From NCBI GenBank assembly GCA_045580645.1, contig JAZNOG010000069.1, forward strand, positions 1 to 13,849: 13,849 nucleotides of DNA, in the 5' to 3' direction. The stretch comes from HGM10836 sp045580645. Its GTDB lineage: Bacteria > Bacillota_I > Bacilli_A > RF39 > UBA660. Of this stretch, positions 7,435-13,678 are shown in pieces (the first letter of the stretch is position 1; each line of letters begins with the position of its first letter). The translations under genes were made by a program, and so were the position numbers. A model generated the notes under the pieces. That model had not been told where the DNA came from. It did no database searches and saw only the letters and a program-made list of their open reading frames with translations.

Positions 7435-8124
7435 ATGTTAAAAGGACACATATTCAATTTGCAAACGTTTACATCAGAAGCGTTTGCACTTTTTATAGAT
7501 AAATTCCTAAATGGAAGAAATGGAGTAGCAAGAGGGTGTGCATTATCAAACACACAAACATCAGTAACAATAGGAGATGGATACTTTGTAGTAAAAGGAA
7601 GATTTTTGCAAATAATATCAGGCGTAACATTAACAGACATTACTAATAACGGATTTTATAGTTTGATTTGTGAAATTGATTTATCGCTAACAAACACAGT
7701 AGATGAATTAAACCAGGCACAAATAAAAGCAATATACGAAACAAATAACTATCCAACATTAGCACAACAGGATATAACAAGTGGCGGTCAAAAATACCAA
7801 TACGAATTTGCGAGATTTAAAGTAGAGAATGGAATTATAACAGGATTTACAGATAGAAGAACATTTGTAGATTTTCAAAGTGTATATGATCAAATAGAAA
7901 ATGAAGCCCAACTAGTATTAGCAGAAATACAAAATGCACTAGAAAATGTAATAGATGGAAGCTTGTTCGTAAAGAAAGCGGACTTGCCTACAGAATTTGA
8001 TAATAGATTACAATACTATGTCCAAAAAACAGATGTAGGAACAATATCAAAGAAAAATTATAGCACAGGAACAAGTGCTCCTAGTGGTGGTTCGGATGGA
8101 GATATTTATGATCAATATTTTTAA
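7435..8124 (+). CDS. Baseplate / tail fibre-like structural protein
   Basis: A 229-residue protein. The start is ATG 7435, preceded by AAGGAGG; an upstream TTG at 7402 lies within the previous gene and is not needed. The N-terminal half (GHIFNLQTFTSEAFALFIDKFLNGRNGVARGC, VTIGDGYFVVKGRFLQI) resembles baseplate wedge or receptor-binding-protein N-terminal domains of Firmicutes siphophages that present a fibre on the baseplate. A helical stretch (SVYDQIENEAQLVLAEIQNALENV) probably trimerises, and the C-terminus ends with a Ser/Gly-rich 'GTSAPSGGSDGDIYDQYF', a closing motif frequent in phage tail fibre and baseplate proteins. Exact function (attachment scaffold versus host contact) cannot be settled from sequence. 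Confidence 0.7.
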   Translation: MLKGHIFNLQTFTSEAFALFIDKFLNGRNGVARGCALSNTQTSVTIGDGYFVVKGRFLQIISGVTLTDITNNGFYSLICEIDLSLTNTVDELNQAQIKAIYETNNYPTLAQQDITSGGQKYQYEFARFKVENGIITGFTDRRTFVDFQSVYDQIENEAQLVLAEIQNALENVIDGSLFVKKADLPTEFDNRLQYYVQKTDVGTISKKNYSTGTSAPSGGSDGDIYDQYF

Positions 8125-8143
8125 AAACTAGGAGGAAAAAACA

Positions 8144-9763
8144 ATGGCATACACATATGGAACAGTAAACAATTGTAAAGTAAGAAATGGACAAACTCGA
8201 AAAGAATACCAAGTCAGACTGGGATATGAAGTACAAAGTCAAAGTATAGCAGATAATACATCTAGTGTTAAATTAAAACTGGAATGTAGGTCAATAAACT
8301 CATCATATGCAACATATAACTCGACCAAAGGTTTGACCTCGATAATAGATGGAACAACAGTAAAAGACAATAAACCTGTAGATATGAGAGATACAAATAC
8401 TTGGCAGAACTTTGGAGAAAGAACAATTACGGTAAAACATAGCGACAATGGTACATATTCGGCTAGTAAGTCAGGGTCGTTCACTTGTACAGCAGGCACA
8501 TCTGATTATTCATTAACTTCTGGTTCAGCAAGTGTAACAGTAGCACCAGCAACCATACCAAGATACGCAACGGTAAGCCATAGCTTAAGTGGTAGAACAA
8601 GTTCAAGTTTAACGATAAGCTGGAGTTCAGATAATACAATAGATTACATCTGGTATTCTCGAGATAATGGAAGTACATGGACAGGAATTGATATAACAGA
8701 TGGAACATCAGGAAGTTATACAATAACAGGTTTAGCATCAAATACAGGATATAATATAAAAACAAGGGTAAGAAGAAAAGATAGTCAATTGACAACTGAT
8801 AGTGCAACACTAACAGCATATACTCATCCCATAACAGTAGCATCAATTTCCTTTAGTTCGAAAACATCGAGTTCGATAACAGTAACATCTGGATGTAATG
8901 TTGATGTGTCAAGTACACATTATAGAATAGCAAAGTCGGGTGGGAGCTATGGAAATTGGCAGACAAGTGGAACTTTCACAGGACTTGCGGCAAATACAAC
9001 ATATACAATACAAGTACAGAAAGTAGGGTCTGCGAGTGGAGAAGCAGGATATGCAAGTACAAGTGCAACAACATATGCAATAACAACTCCAACAATATCA
9101 TTGTCAAGTAAAACAATAAATACGATAACAGTAACATCTGGATGTAATGTAACAGTGTCGAGCACACATTATAGAATAGCAAAGTCAGGTGGAAGTTATG
9201 GAAATTGGCAGACAAGTGGAAGTTTTACAGGACTAGCAGCAAATACAACATATACAATACAGGTACAAAAAGTAGGATCTGCAAGTGGAGAAGCAGGATA
9301 TGCAACAATATCGGTTACGACATACCAGATAGCAACAATAAGCACAGGACAGAATATAAATCTAGGAGATAATGAAGCGGTAACATTTGCAAATCCAAGT
9401 GGAAGTACAATGGCACTTGGAATATACAAAACGGATGGTTCAACTGAACTTGCATCATACAGAGCAGTAACAGGAACAAGTTATACTTTTACTTTTACAG
9501 ATGCAGAACTAGATGCAATATACAAAGCAATGGGTACAAATAATTCAGTAACAATAAGATTGTATTTAAGAACTACTTGTAACAATAGTAGTTATTACCA
9601 TACAAAAGACATAGTAATAACATTAACAGGAAATAAAAAGACAGGACACATAAAAGTAAGTAGTAGTTGGAAAAGAACCCAAAAGTGGATAAAAATAGGT
9701 GGCACCTGGAGAAGATGTGTAAGATGGATAAAAGTAAATGGAACCTGGAGGAGGTGCATATAG
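8144..9763 (+). CDS. DUF859-like minor structural protein with Fn3-like tandem repeats
   Basis: A 539-residue Ser/Thr/Gly-rich beta protein in the baseplate gene cluster. Residues 1-140 (Y.VRLGYEVQSQSIADNTSSVKL, then a GTYSASKSGSF strand, ending VAPATIPR) match the beginning of DUF859-type phage minor structural proteins. Residues 141-228 look like a fibronectin type III domain (TISWSSDNTIDYIWYSRDNG, YTITGLASNTGYNIKTRV). Then two 83-residue repeats (230-312 and 313-395) with about 70 identical positions. Residues 396-500 resemble the usual C-terminal DUF859 fold, and the last 39 residues hold three Trp/Arg motifs (SSSWKR, GGTWRRC, NGTWRRC) at 13-14 residue spacing. The role is probably host surface adhesion. 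Ends with TAG; the next gene's start codon follows immediately in the same frame. Confidence 0.82.
   Translation: MAYTYGTVNNCKVRNGQTRKEYQVRLGYEVQSQSIADNTSSVKLKLECRSINSSYATYNSTKGLTSIIDGTTVKDNKPVDMRDTNTWQNFGERTITVKHSDNGTYSASKSGSFTCTAGTSDYSLTSGSASVTVAPATIPRYATVSHSLSGRTSSSLTISWSSDNTIDYIWYSRDNGSTWTGIDITDGTSGSYTITGLASNTGYNIKTRVRRKDSQLTTDSATLTAYTHPITVASISFSSKTSSSITVTSGCNVDVSSTHYRIAKSGGSYGNWQTSGTFTGLAANTTYTIQVQKVGSASGEAGYASTSATTYAITTPTISLSSKTINTITVTSGCNVTVSSTHYRIAKSGGSYGNWQTSGSFTGLAANTTYTIQVQKVGSASGEAGYATISVTTYQIATISTGQNINLGDNEAVTFANPSGSTMALGIYKTDGSTELASYRAVTGTSYTFTFTDAELDAIYKAMGTNNSVTIRLYLRTTCNNSSYYHTKDIVITLTGNKKTGHIKVSSSWKRTQKWIKIGGTWRRCVRWIKVNGTWRRCI
8831..9328 (+). repeat. Two tandem 249-bp (83-codon) Fn3-like repeats
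   Basis: Unit 1 is 8831-9079 and unit 2 is 9080-9328. They share an exact 249-base offset (for example ATAACAGTAACATCTGGATG at 8876 and again at 9125) and long nearly identical stretches such as AGACAAGTGGAA and AATACAACATATACAATACA. Protein identity is about 70 of 83 residues; differences cluster in the first 15 residues and the last 10. This is an in-frame duplication that could change copy number by recombination without losing frame. Confidence 0.9.
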
Positions 9764-11755
9764 TTGGAGATATACATATTAGGCAAAGAAGATTTGAAAA
9801 TATTATCAATAACAAAACCATCCCAATACGAAATTAATATAGATGAAGAAACAAATGGCAAAAGTACATTTTACTTGATAAAAAGTGAAGGATTAAAAAA
9901 AGGAAATTATATGGTCGTAAATGGACTATATGAACAATTCCTTTTTTTAATAGATGATGTAGAAACAGAAAAAGGTAGTAATGTATCCCAAGTAACTGCA
10001 AGGGATATTTCTAACATATTCGATAGAAAGATAATAGAAAAAGATACAGGAACAATGACCAGTAATTCAATAGAACAATTTATAGCCAACACAATATCAG
10101 AAAACTTTGTGAACTCTGATGACATACACATAAATGTTGGTTATATAAATATTTACTGGAAAACCAACACAAAAGTATCGGTATCAACAAACGCAGAAAA
10201 TGGTTTGTATAATTTCCATACCTTTTTAATAAACTGCAGACAATACAAAAATATTTATACAACATTTAAATTTGAAAATAACAAATTAAATATAACGATA
10301 GAAAACAAAGATGATGAAGCAACAAGGCTAGTAGATACAACTTTGCCAGAAGTTACAGATTACAACAAAGTTTATGAATCAGATGTAACTGCAAAAGTAC
10401 AAGTTTTAATACGAGAAGATAATTCAGTGTATAACTTGTATTTAAAAGAAGATAGAACTACAACCGAAAACAAGGATGATCCAGGAAGGATAAATGGAAA
10501 AGTAGAAACCATAAGTGTAGACACACTAGAAAATGCAAGGCAAGAAGCACTTAATGTTATGAAAGGAAATACATACAATCATCTAGTGGAATTTAAAATA
10601 ACAAAAACATCAAAATTGATGGATGTAACAGAATTTCACATAGGAAGAAAAATAAGAATAAAAACAGAAGATGACATATACGATAGTTACATTAGTGCAA
10701 TAACATTAAAAGATGAAAATTTTATTTATTTTAAAAGTGGGAATTTAAGAACCACATTAATAGATAAATTAAAACAAACATCACAAACTGCAGGAAATAA
10801 ACTAGATTTGTCTGGTGGAGTAATAAAAGGAGATGTAAAGGTAGATGGAAAACTAACTCCAGAATCAGGAATATACATCAATGGGAAAAAAATAGTAGAT
10901 TTTGAAGACAATGGAAATGCAATGGCAATAGGTCAAGAATATGATTCTAACCTAGGTGGAACATTACAAGTAGATGGAGAAGTCCTACCATCTGGAATAC
11001 CAATAGGAAGTGTCTTGCAATATGCAAGTGACACAATACCAAATAAATATTTACTTTGTAATGGACAAGCAGTATCAAGAACCACATATAGCAAATTATT
11101 CGCAATAATAGGAACTACATACGGAAGCGGAAATGGAAGCTCAACTTTTAATGTTCCAAATTTAAAAACAAGAATACCAGTAGGAAAAGATTCGAGTGAT
11201 TCGGAATTTTCAACACTTGGAAAAACAGGTGGAGCTAAAACACATACATTAACAACTGCACAATTGCCATCACATAACCACGGATTTACTGGAACTGCAC
11301 ATACACATACATTAAATGGACACGTTCACTCAGTAGGTGCCCACTCACACGGACTAAATGGACATACACATAGTATACCTGCATTATCAGGTACTGCTGC
11401 AAGTGCAGGAGCTCACTCACATAGTATAAGGTACAAAGGTTTTTCAAGTATGACAGCATCAACTGGTGGTTATATGGTTTTGAGAAGAAATGAATCAGGA
11501 GATGGTTATGATGGTACTGATAGTGATGGTGCAATTTCAAATGGTGCACATACACATAGTGTTAGTACAAACGCATCAACCACAGGAGGAAATAGTGGAT
11601 CAACTGCAAATAGTGGTGCTTTTAATACTGGTGGAAATTCTGGAAATACATCAAGTACAACTCAAGGTGGTACAGTTGGAAATACAGGTAGTGGAAATTC
11701 ACACAACAACTTACAACCATACATAGTTATAAATTATATTATAAAAGCAATGTAA
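9764..11755 (+). CDS. Tal-like tail hub protein fused to a tail-collar / HxH fibre tip
   Basis: A 663-residue protein. The start is TTG 9764: GGAGGAGGTG (9747-9756) is placed about eight bases ahead and the N-terminus EIYILGKEDLKILSI is the usual beginning of the Siphovirus Gp37-like/prophage endopeptidase tail family (ReqiPepy6 Gp37-like), which forms the trimeric baseplate hub. That region runs to about residue 345. A linker of short beta segments (GGVIKGDVKVDGKLTPESGIY) leads to a phage tail collar domain at 412-475 (IPIGSVLQYA...KYLLCNGQAVSRTTYSKLF...STFNVPNLKTRIPVG). The tip (494-598) contains seven H-x-H motifs at H504, 513, 520, 527, 534, 551 and 596, then a Gly/Ser/Asn-rich stretch and the closing HNNLQPYIVINYIIKAM typical of collar fibres. 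H-x-H motifs bind metal in the T4 gp37 tip. Whether an active peptidase is present cannot be seen. Confidence 0.85.
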   Translation: MEIYILGKEDLKILSITKPSQYEINIDEETNGKSTFYLIKSEGLKKGNYMVVNGLYEQFLFLIDDVETEKGSNVSQVTARDISNIFDRKIIEKDTGTMTSNSIEQFIANTISENFVNSDDIHINVGYINIYWKTNTKVSVSTNAENGLYNFHTFLINCRQYKNIYTTFKFENNKLNITIENKDDEATRLVDTTLPEVTDYNKVYESDVTAKVQVLIREDNSVYNLYLKEDRTTTENKDDPGRINGKVETISVDTLENARQEALNVMKGNTYNHLVEFKITKTSKLMDVTEFHIGRKIRIKTEDDIYDSYISAITLKDENFIYFKSGNLRTTLIDKLKQTSQTAGNKLDLSGGVIKGDVKVDGKLTPESGIYINGKKIVDFEDNGNAMAIGQEYDSNLGGTLQVDGEVLPSGIPIGSVLQYASDTIPNKYLLCNGQAVSRTTYSKLFAIIGTTYGSGNGSSTFNVPNLKTRIPVGKDSSDSEFSTLGKTGGAKTHTLTTAQLPSHNHGFTGTAHTHTLNGHVHSVGAHSHGLNGHTHSIPALSGTAASAGAHSHSIRYKGFSSMTASTGGYMVLRRNESGDGYDGTDSDGAISNGAHTHSVSTNASTTGGNSGSTANSGAFNTGGNSGNTSSTTQGGTVGNTGSGNSHNNLQPYIVINYIIKAM

Positions 11756-11765
11756 AGGAGAAAAA

Positions 11766-12128
11766 ATGGAAGAATTAATAGGAATGATATTAGCAGTAGC
11801 AACATTGTTAAATTCAATAATGATTATTATAAATTTTACAAAACAAACAAAGAAACCAATAGATGATGCTTTAAATAAAAAGTTCAAAGAAGCATTAGAA
11901 CCAATAAATGAAAAACTAGATAAAGTAAATGAAGACATTAGAAAATTAGATAAGAATCAATGTATGAATTATCTAGTGAATTTTATTGAAGACTCGAAAA
12001 ACGGAATACCAAAAGATGAAATACAGAAGAAAAGAGCCAGTGAAGTGTATGATCATTATACCAAAATACTTGGTGGAAACTCATACATTCATGATGGCTG
12101 GGAAAAATATGTGAAGGGAGAAAAATAA
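11766..12128 (+). CDS. Membrane-anchored coiled-coil protein, lysis-module associated
   Basis: A 120-residue protein with one N-terminal hydrophobic segment (about 4-24, LIGMILAVATLLNSIMIIINF), followed by a charged helix (about 30-62; DALNKKFKEALEPINEKLDKVNEDIRKLD pattern with heptad-like spacing), a Cys (QCMNYLVNFIED), and a 'YDHYTKILGGNSYIHDGW' segment. This architecture is common in small phage proteins located just upstream of holins and resembles, loosely, the XhlA-type membrane-associated lysis partner, but I do not see a diagnostic family motif. The ATG has AAAGGAG seven bases ahead. It ends one base before the holin gene, so the two are probably co-translated. It likely assists holin/endolysin function; this is inferred from position. 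Confidence 0.6.
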   Translation: MEELIGMILAVATLLNSIMIIINFTKQTKKPIDDALNKKFKEALEPINEKLDKVNEDIRKLDKNQCMNYLVNFIEDSKNGIPKDEIQKKRASEVYDHYTKILGGNSYIHDGWEKYVKGEK

Positions 12129-12129
12129 A

Positions 12130-12426
12130 ATGGAATACATAGTAATAGGTGTAATTGCTCTACTAGTTTTTGTAGGGCTTTTAATAATTATAAAAATAGA
12201 AAAGGTAAGAAACAGAGCAAATGCTTTGTTTTTACAAGCAGAGAAATATGTGACAGAAGATAAACTGCAGTATGTATGTGACAATTTATATGCATATTTG
12301 CCAGCAATAGGACAGATATTCATAACAGAAGAATTGTTTAAAAGAATAGTTCAAGGATTATATGATAAGAGCAGAAAACTTGCAAAAGACTTATTAGATG
12401 ATGGAAAACTAAACAAAAGTAAATAG
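12130..12426 (+). CDS. Phage holin, LLH-type (superfamily 6)
   Basis: A 98-residue protein with one N-terminal membrane segment (about 2-22, EYIVIGVIALLVFVGLLIII) and a helical C-terminal domain: RNRANALFLQAEKYVTEDKLQYV, a YAYLPAIGQIFITEELF segment, and a closing helix with KLAKDLLDD. The arrangement 'A..AEKY......V...Y..LP.....ITEE...+.I' is that of the Holin_LLH family. Direct neighbour of an endolysin supports the role: oligomers make the membrane permeable so that the endolysin reaches the wall. GGGAG is located about 11 bases ahead of the ATG. It ends in TAG, with an in-frame TAA four codons later just ahead of the endolysin ATG; the endolysin's AGGAGG overlaps this stop. Confidence 0.75.
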   Translation: MEYIVIGVIALLVFVGLLIIIKIEKVRNRANALFLQAEKYVTEDKLQYVCDNLYAYLPAIGQIFITEELFKRIVQGLYDKSRKLAKDLLDDGKLNKSK

Positions 12427-12438
12427 GAGGATATGTAA

Positions 12439-13302
12439 ATGGGATTAACAAATAAAGGATTAGTAGAATATGTTAAAAAAGCATTAGCATTAGGAGATGA
12501 TAGCATATACTTGTATGGCTCATTTGGACAGACATTATCTGAAGCATTTATAACACAGAAAGCTAAACAATATGCATATAACATTTCAAGGCAAAGCATT
12601 TATAAGAAATGTTTAGCATCTGCAGGAACAGAGTTTGCATTTGACTGCGTAGGTTTAATAAAAGCATATTTGTGGGGTGGACACGGAAATTTGAAATACA
12701 ATGCAAAACAAGATAAGTCTGCGAATGGAATGTATAATGCAGCAAAGAAAAAAGGAAAAATAAGCACTCTACCAGAGATACCAGGAATCCTAGTTCATAT
12801 GAGTGGACATATAGGAATATACATAGGAGATGGATATGTTATAGAATGCACACCAAATAAAACATATGCAAAACAAGATCACAAAGGTGGAGGAGTTTGT
12901 AAAACAAAGTTATCTGCAAGAAAATGGACAGGCTGGTGCGAATGTCCATACATAACTTATGAAGATAAAAAAACAAATGAAGAAATAGCAAAAGAAGTAA
13001 TTGCAGGGAAATGGGGTAATGGAAACGCAAGAAAGAAAGCATTAGAAAAAGCAGGATATGATTATAATGTGATACAAAAAATAGTAAATGGAAATAAAAA
13101 AGAAAAAATAGAATATTATCCTAAATGTGAAGTAACACATACAAGTATAGTAACTGCATTAAAATCAATAAAAACAGATAGTAGTTTTTCAAACAGAAGA
13201 AAAATAGCGAATAAAAATGGAATCAAAGTATACATTGGCTCATCAAGTCAAAATATAAAATTACTAAATTTATTGAAAAAAGGAAAATTAATAAAAACAT
13301 AA
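12439..13302 (+). CDS. Endolysin: NlpC/P60-type peptidase with a CW_7 wall-binding domain
   Basis: A 287-residue lysis enzyme that cleaves peptidoglycan stem or cross-bridge peptides. Residues about 8-170 are an NlpC/P60-like domain: the nucleophile is probably Cys70 in EFAFDCVGLIKAYLWG and the catalytic His is His124 in HMSGHIGIYIGDGYVIE. Residues about 180-218 (NEEIAKEVIAGKWGNGNARK, then KALEKAGYDYNVIQKIVNG) are one copy of the CW_7 (Cpl-7) cell-wall-binding repeat. The final 62 residues (YYPKCEVTHTSIVTALKSI, RRKIANKNGIKVYIG, LLNLLKKGKLIKT) match a small C-terminal module often found at the ends of gut Clostridia phage lysins; I cannot name its fold. AGGAGG lies 8-13 bases ahead of the ATG. 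No signal peptide, so export depends on the holin. Terminated by a strong hairpin. Confidence 0.88.
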   Translation: MGLTNKGLVEYVKKALALGDDSIYLYGSFGQTLSEAFITQKAKQYAYNISRQSIYKKCLASAGTEFAFDCVGLIKAYLWGGHGNLKYNAKQDKSANGMYNAAKKKGKISTLPEIPGILVHMSGHIGIYIGDGYVIECTPNKTYAKQDHKGGGVCKTKLSARKWTGWCECPYITYEDKKTNEEIAKEVIAGKWGNGNARKKALEKAGYDYNVIQKIVNGNKKEKIEYYPKCEVTHTSIVTALKSIKTDSSFSNRRKIANKNGIKVYIGSSSQNIKLLNLLKKGKLIKT

Positions 13303-13334
13303 GAGCAAGCATTAAATTGCTTGCTCCTTTTTTT
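13303..13334 (+). terminator. Intrinsic terminator of the late operon (possibly bidirectional)
   Basis: Perfect 8-bp stem GAGCAAGC (13303-13310) and GCTTGCTC (13319-13326) with an 8-base loop, followed by C and eight T's. It starts one base after the endolysin TAA. On the minus strand the same hairpin is followed by TTATGTTTTT and overlaps the last codons and stop of the small minus-strand gene, so it can serve as a convergent terminator for both units. Confidence 0.93.
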
Positions 13335-13539
13335 GTGCGTATTCGTATATCAAGGACGCAGGAATAACAATTGCGTACCAAATTAAAACTTCATAAGTAA
13401 TAATATAACCAGTGGCAGAGATAGATTCGTATAAAATAATATTTGTTACACCAAGTATAGATGTAATTATATAAGCAACAATAATTGCTGATATAGAAAT
13501 TACTAAAGCAAATATAGTTTCCTTTTTAGATTTATCCAT
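13312..13539 (-). CDS. Small two-helix membrane protein, divergent from the late operon
   Basis: A 75-residue protein read on the minus strand. The chosen start is the ATG at 13539 because a textbook AGGAGGT (13545-13551 on the minus strand) precedes it; an upstream extension to 13605 would start inside the promoter. After a short charged N-terminus (MDKSKKE) come a long hydrophobic segment (about 8-38, IFALVISISAIIVAYIITSIL) and a second (about 44-66, GYIITYEVLIWYAIVIPASLIY), ending in QKKEQAI. I do not recognise a family. It is transcribed from its own promoter against the late operon and shares its terminator, the layout of a moron or superinfection-exclusion/immunity gene expressed in the lysogen. 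That role is inference from layout only. Confidence 0.75.
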   Translation of the reverse strand: MDKSKKETIFALVISISAIIVAYIITSILGVTNIILYESISATGYIITYEVLIWYAIVIPASLIYEYAQKKEQAI

Positions 13540-13564
13540 ATAAATACCTCCTAAATATAAGTTT

Positions 13565-13593
13565 ATTATAACAGAGTAAAAAAAATATTTCAA
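13565..13593 (-). promoter_or_regulatory. Near-consensus sigma-70/A promoter for the minus-strand membrane gene
   Basis: On the minus strand TTGAAA (13588-13593) and TATAAT (13565-13570) are separated by exactly 17 bases, the optimal spacing, with an AT-rich spacer. Transcription would start near 13558, giving a leader of about 19 bases that includes the AGGAGGT site. No promoter of this quality is visible for the other genes. Confidence 0.88.
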
Positions 13594-13610
13594 GAAAACA
13601 AACAAAAATA

Positions 13611-13625
13611 TTCGGCAATACCGAA
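13611..13625. promoter_or_regulatory. 15-bp inverted repeat, candidate repressor operator
   Basis: TTCGGCAATACCGAA is a perfect 5+5 bp palindrome around a 5-base centre (TTCGG/CCGAA), in the 68-base gap between the divergent membrane gene and the helix-turn-helix gene. It stands out from AT-rich surroundings. Spacing between half-sites suits a dimeric XRE-type regulator. It lies just upstream of the minus-strand -35 box and overlaps the likely promoter region of the regulator gene. A weak hairpin terminator is the alternative reading. Confidence 0.6.
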
Positions 13626-13629
13626 GTTT

Positions 13630-13635
13630 TATGAT
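13630..13635 (+). promoter_or_regulatory. Possible -10 box for the XRE regulator
   Basis: TATGAT differs from the consensus TATAAT by one base and lies 44 bases before the likely start codon of the regulator. No convincing -35 hexamer is found at 16-18 bases upstream; the palindrome 13611-13625 would be in the spacer, as in an autorepressed promoter. Low certainty. Confidence 0.3.
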
Positions 13636-13678
13636 AAATATTTATTTTTTTGTAATAATAAAAAAAGGTGGTATGAAA

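Noticed and set aside
8831..9328. CRISPR-like or non-coding repeat array
   Set aside because: Only two direct repeats, adjacent without spacers, in frame, and coding for Fn3-like domains.
11490..11726. A 78-codon + strand frame inside the Tal/collar gene
   Set aside because: Its translation is a repetitive Met/Val/Gln/Ile shadow of the Gly/Asn/Ser-rich fibre tip, with no start signal.
13540..13605. N-terminal extension of the minus-strand membrane protein to 13605
   Set aside because: The extension overlaps the -10 element and the leader; the AGGAGGT points to the ATG at 13539.
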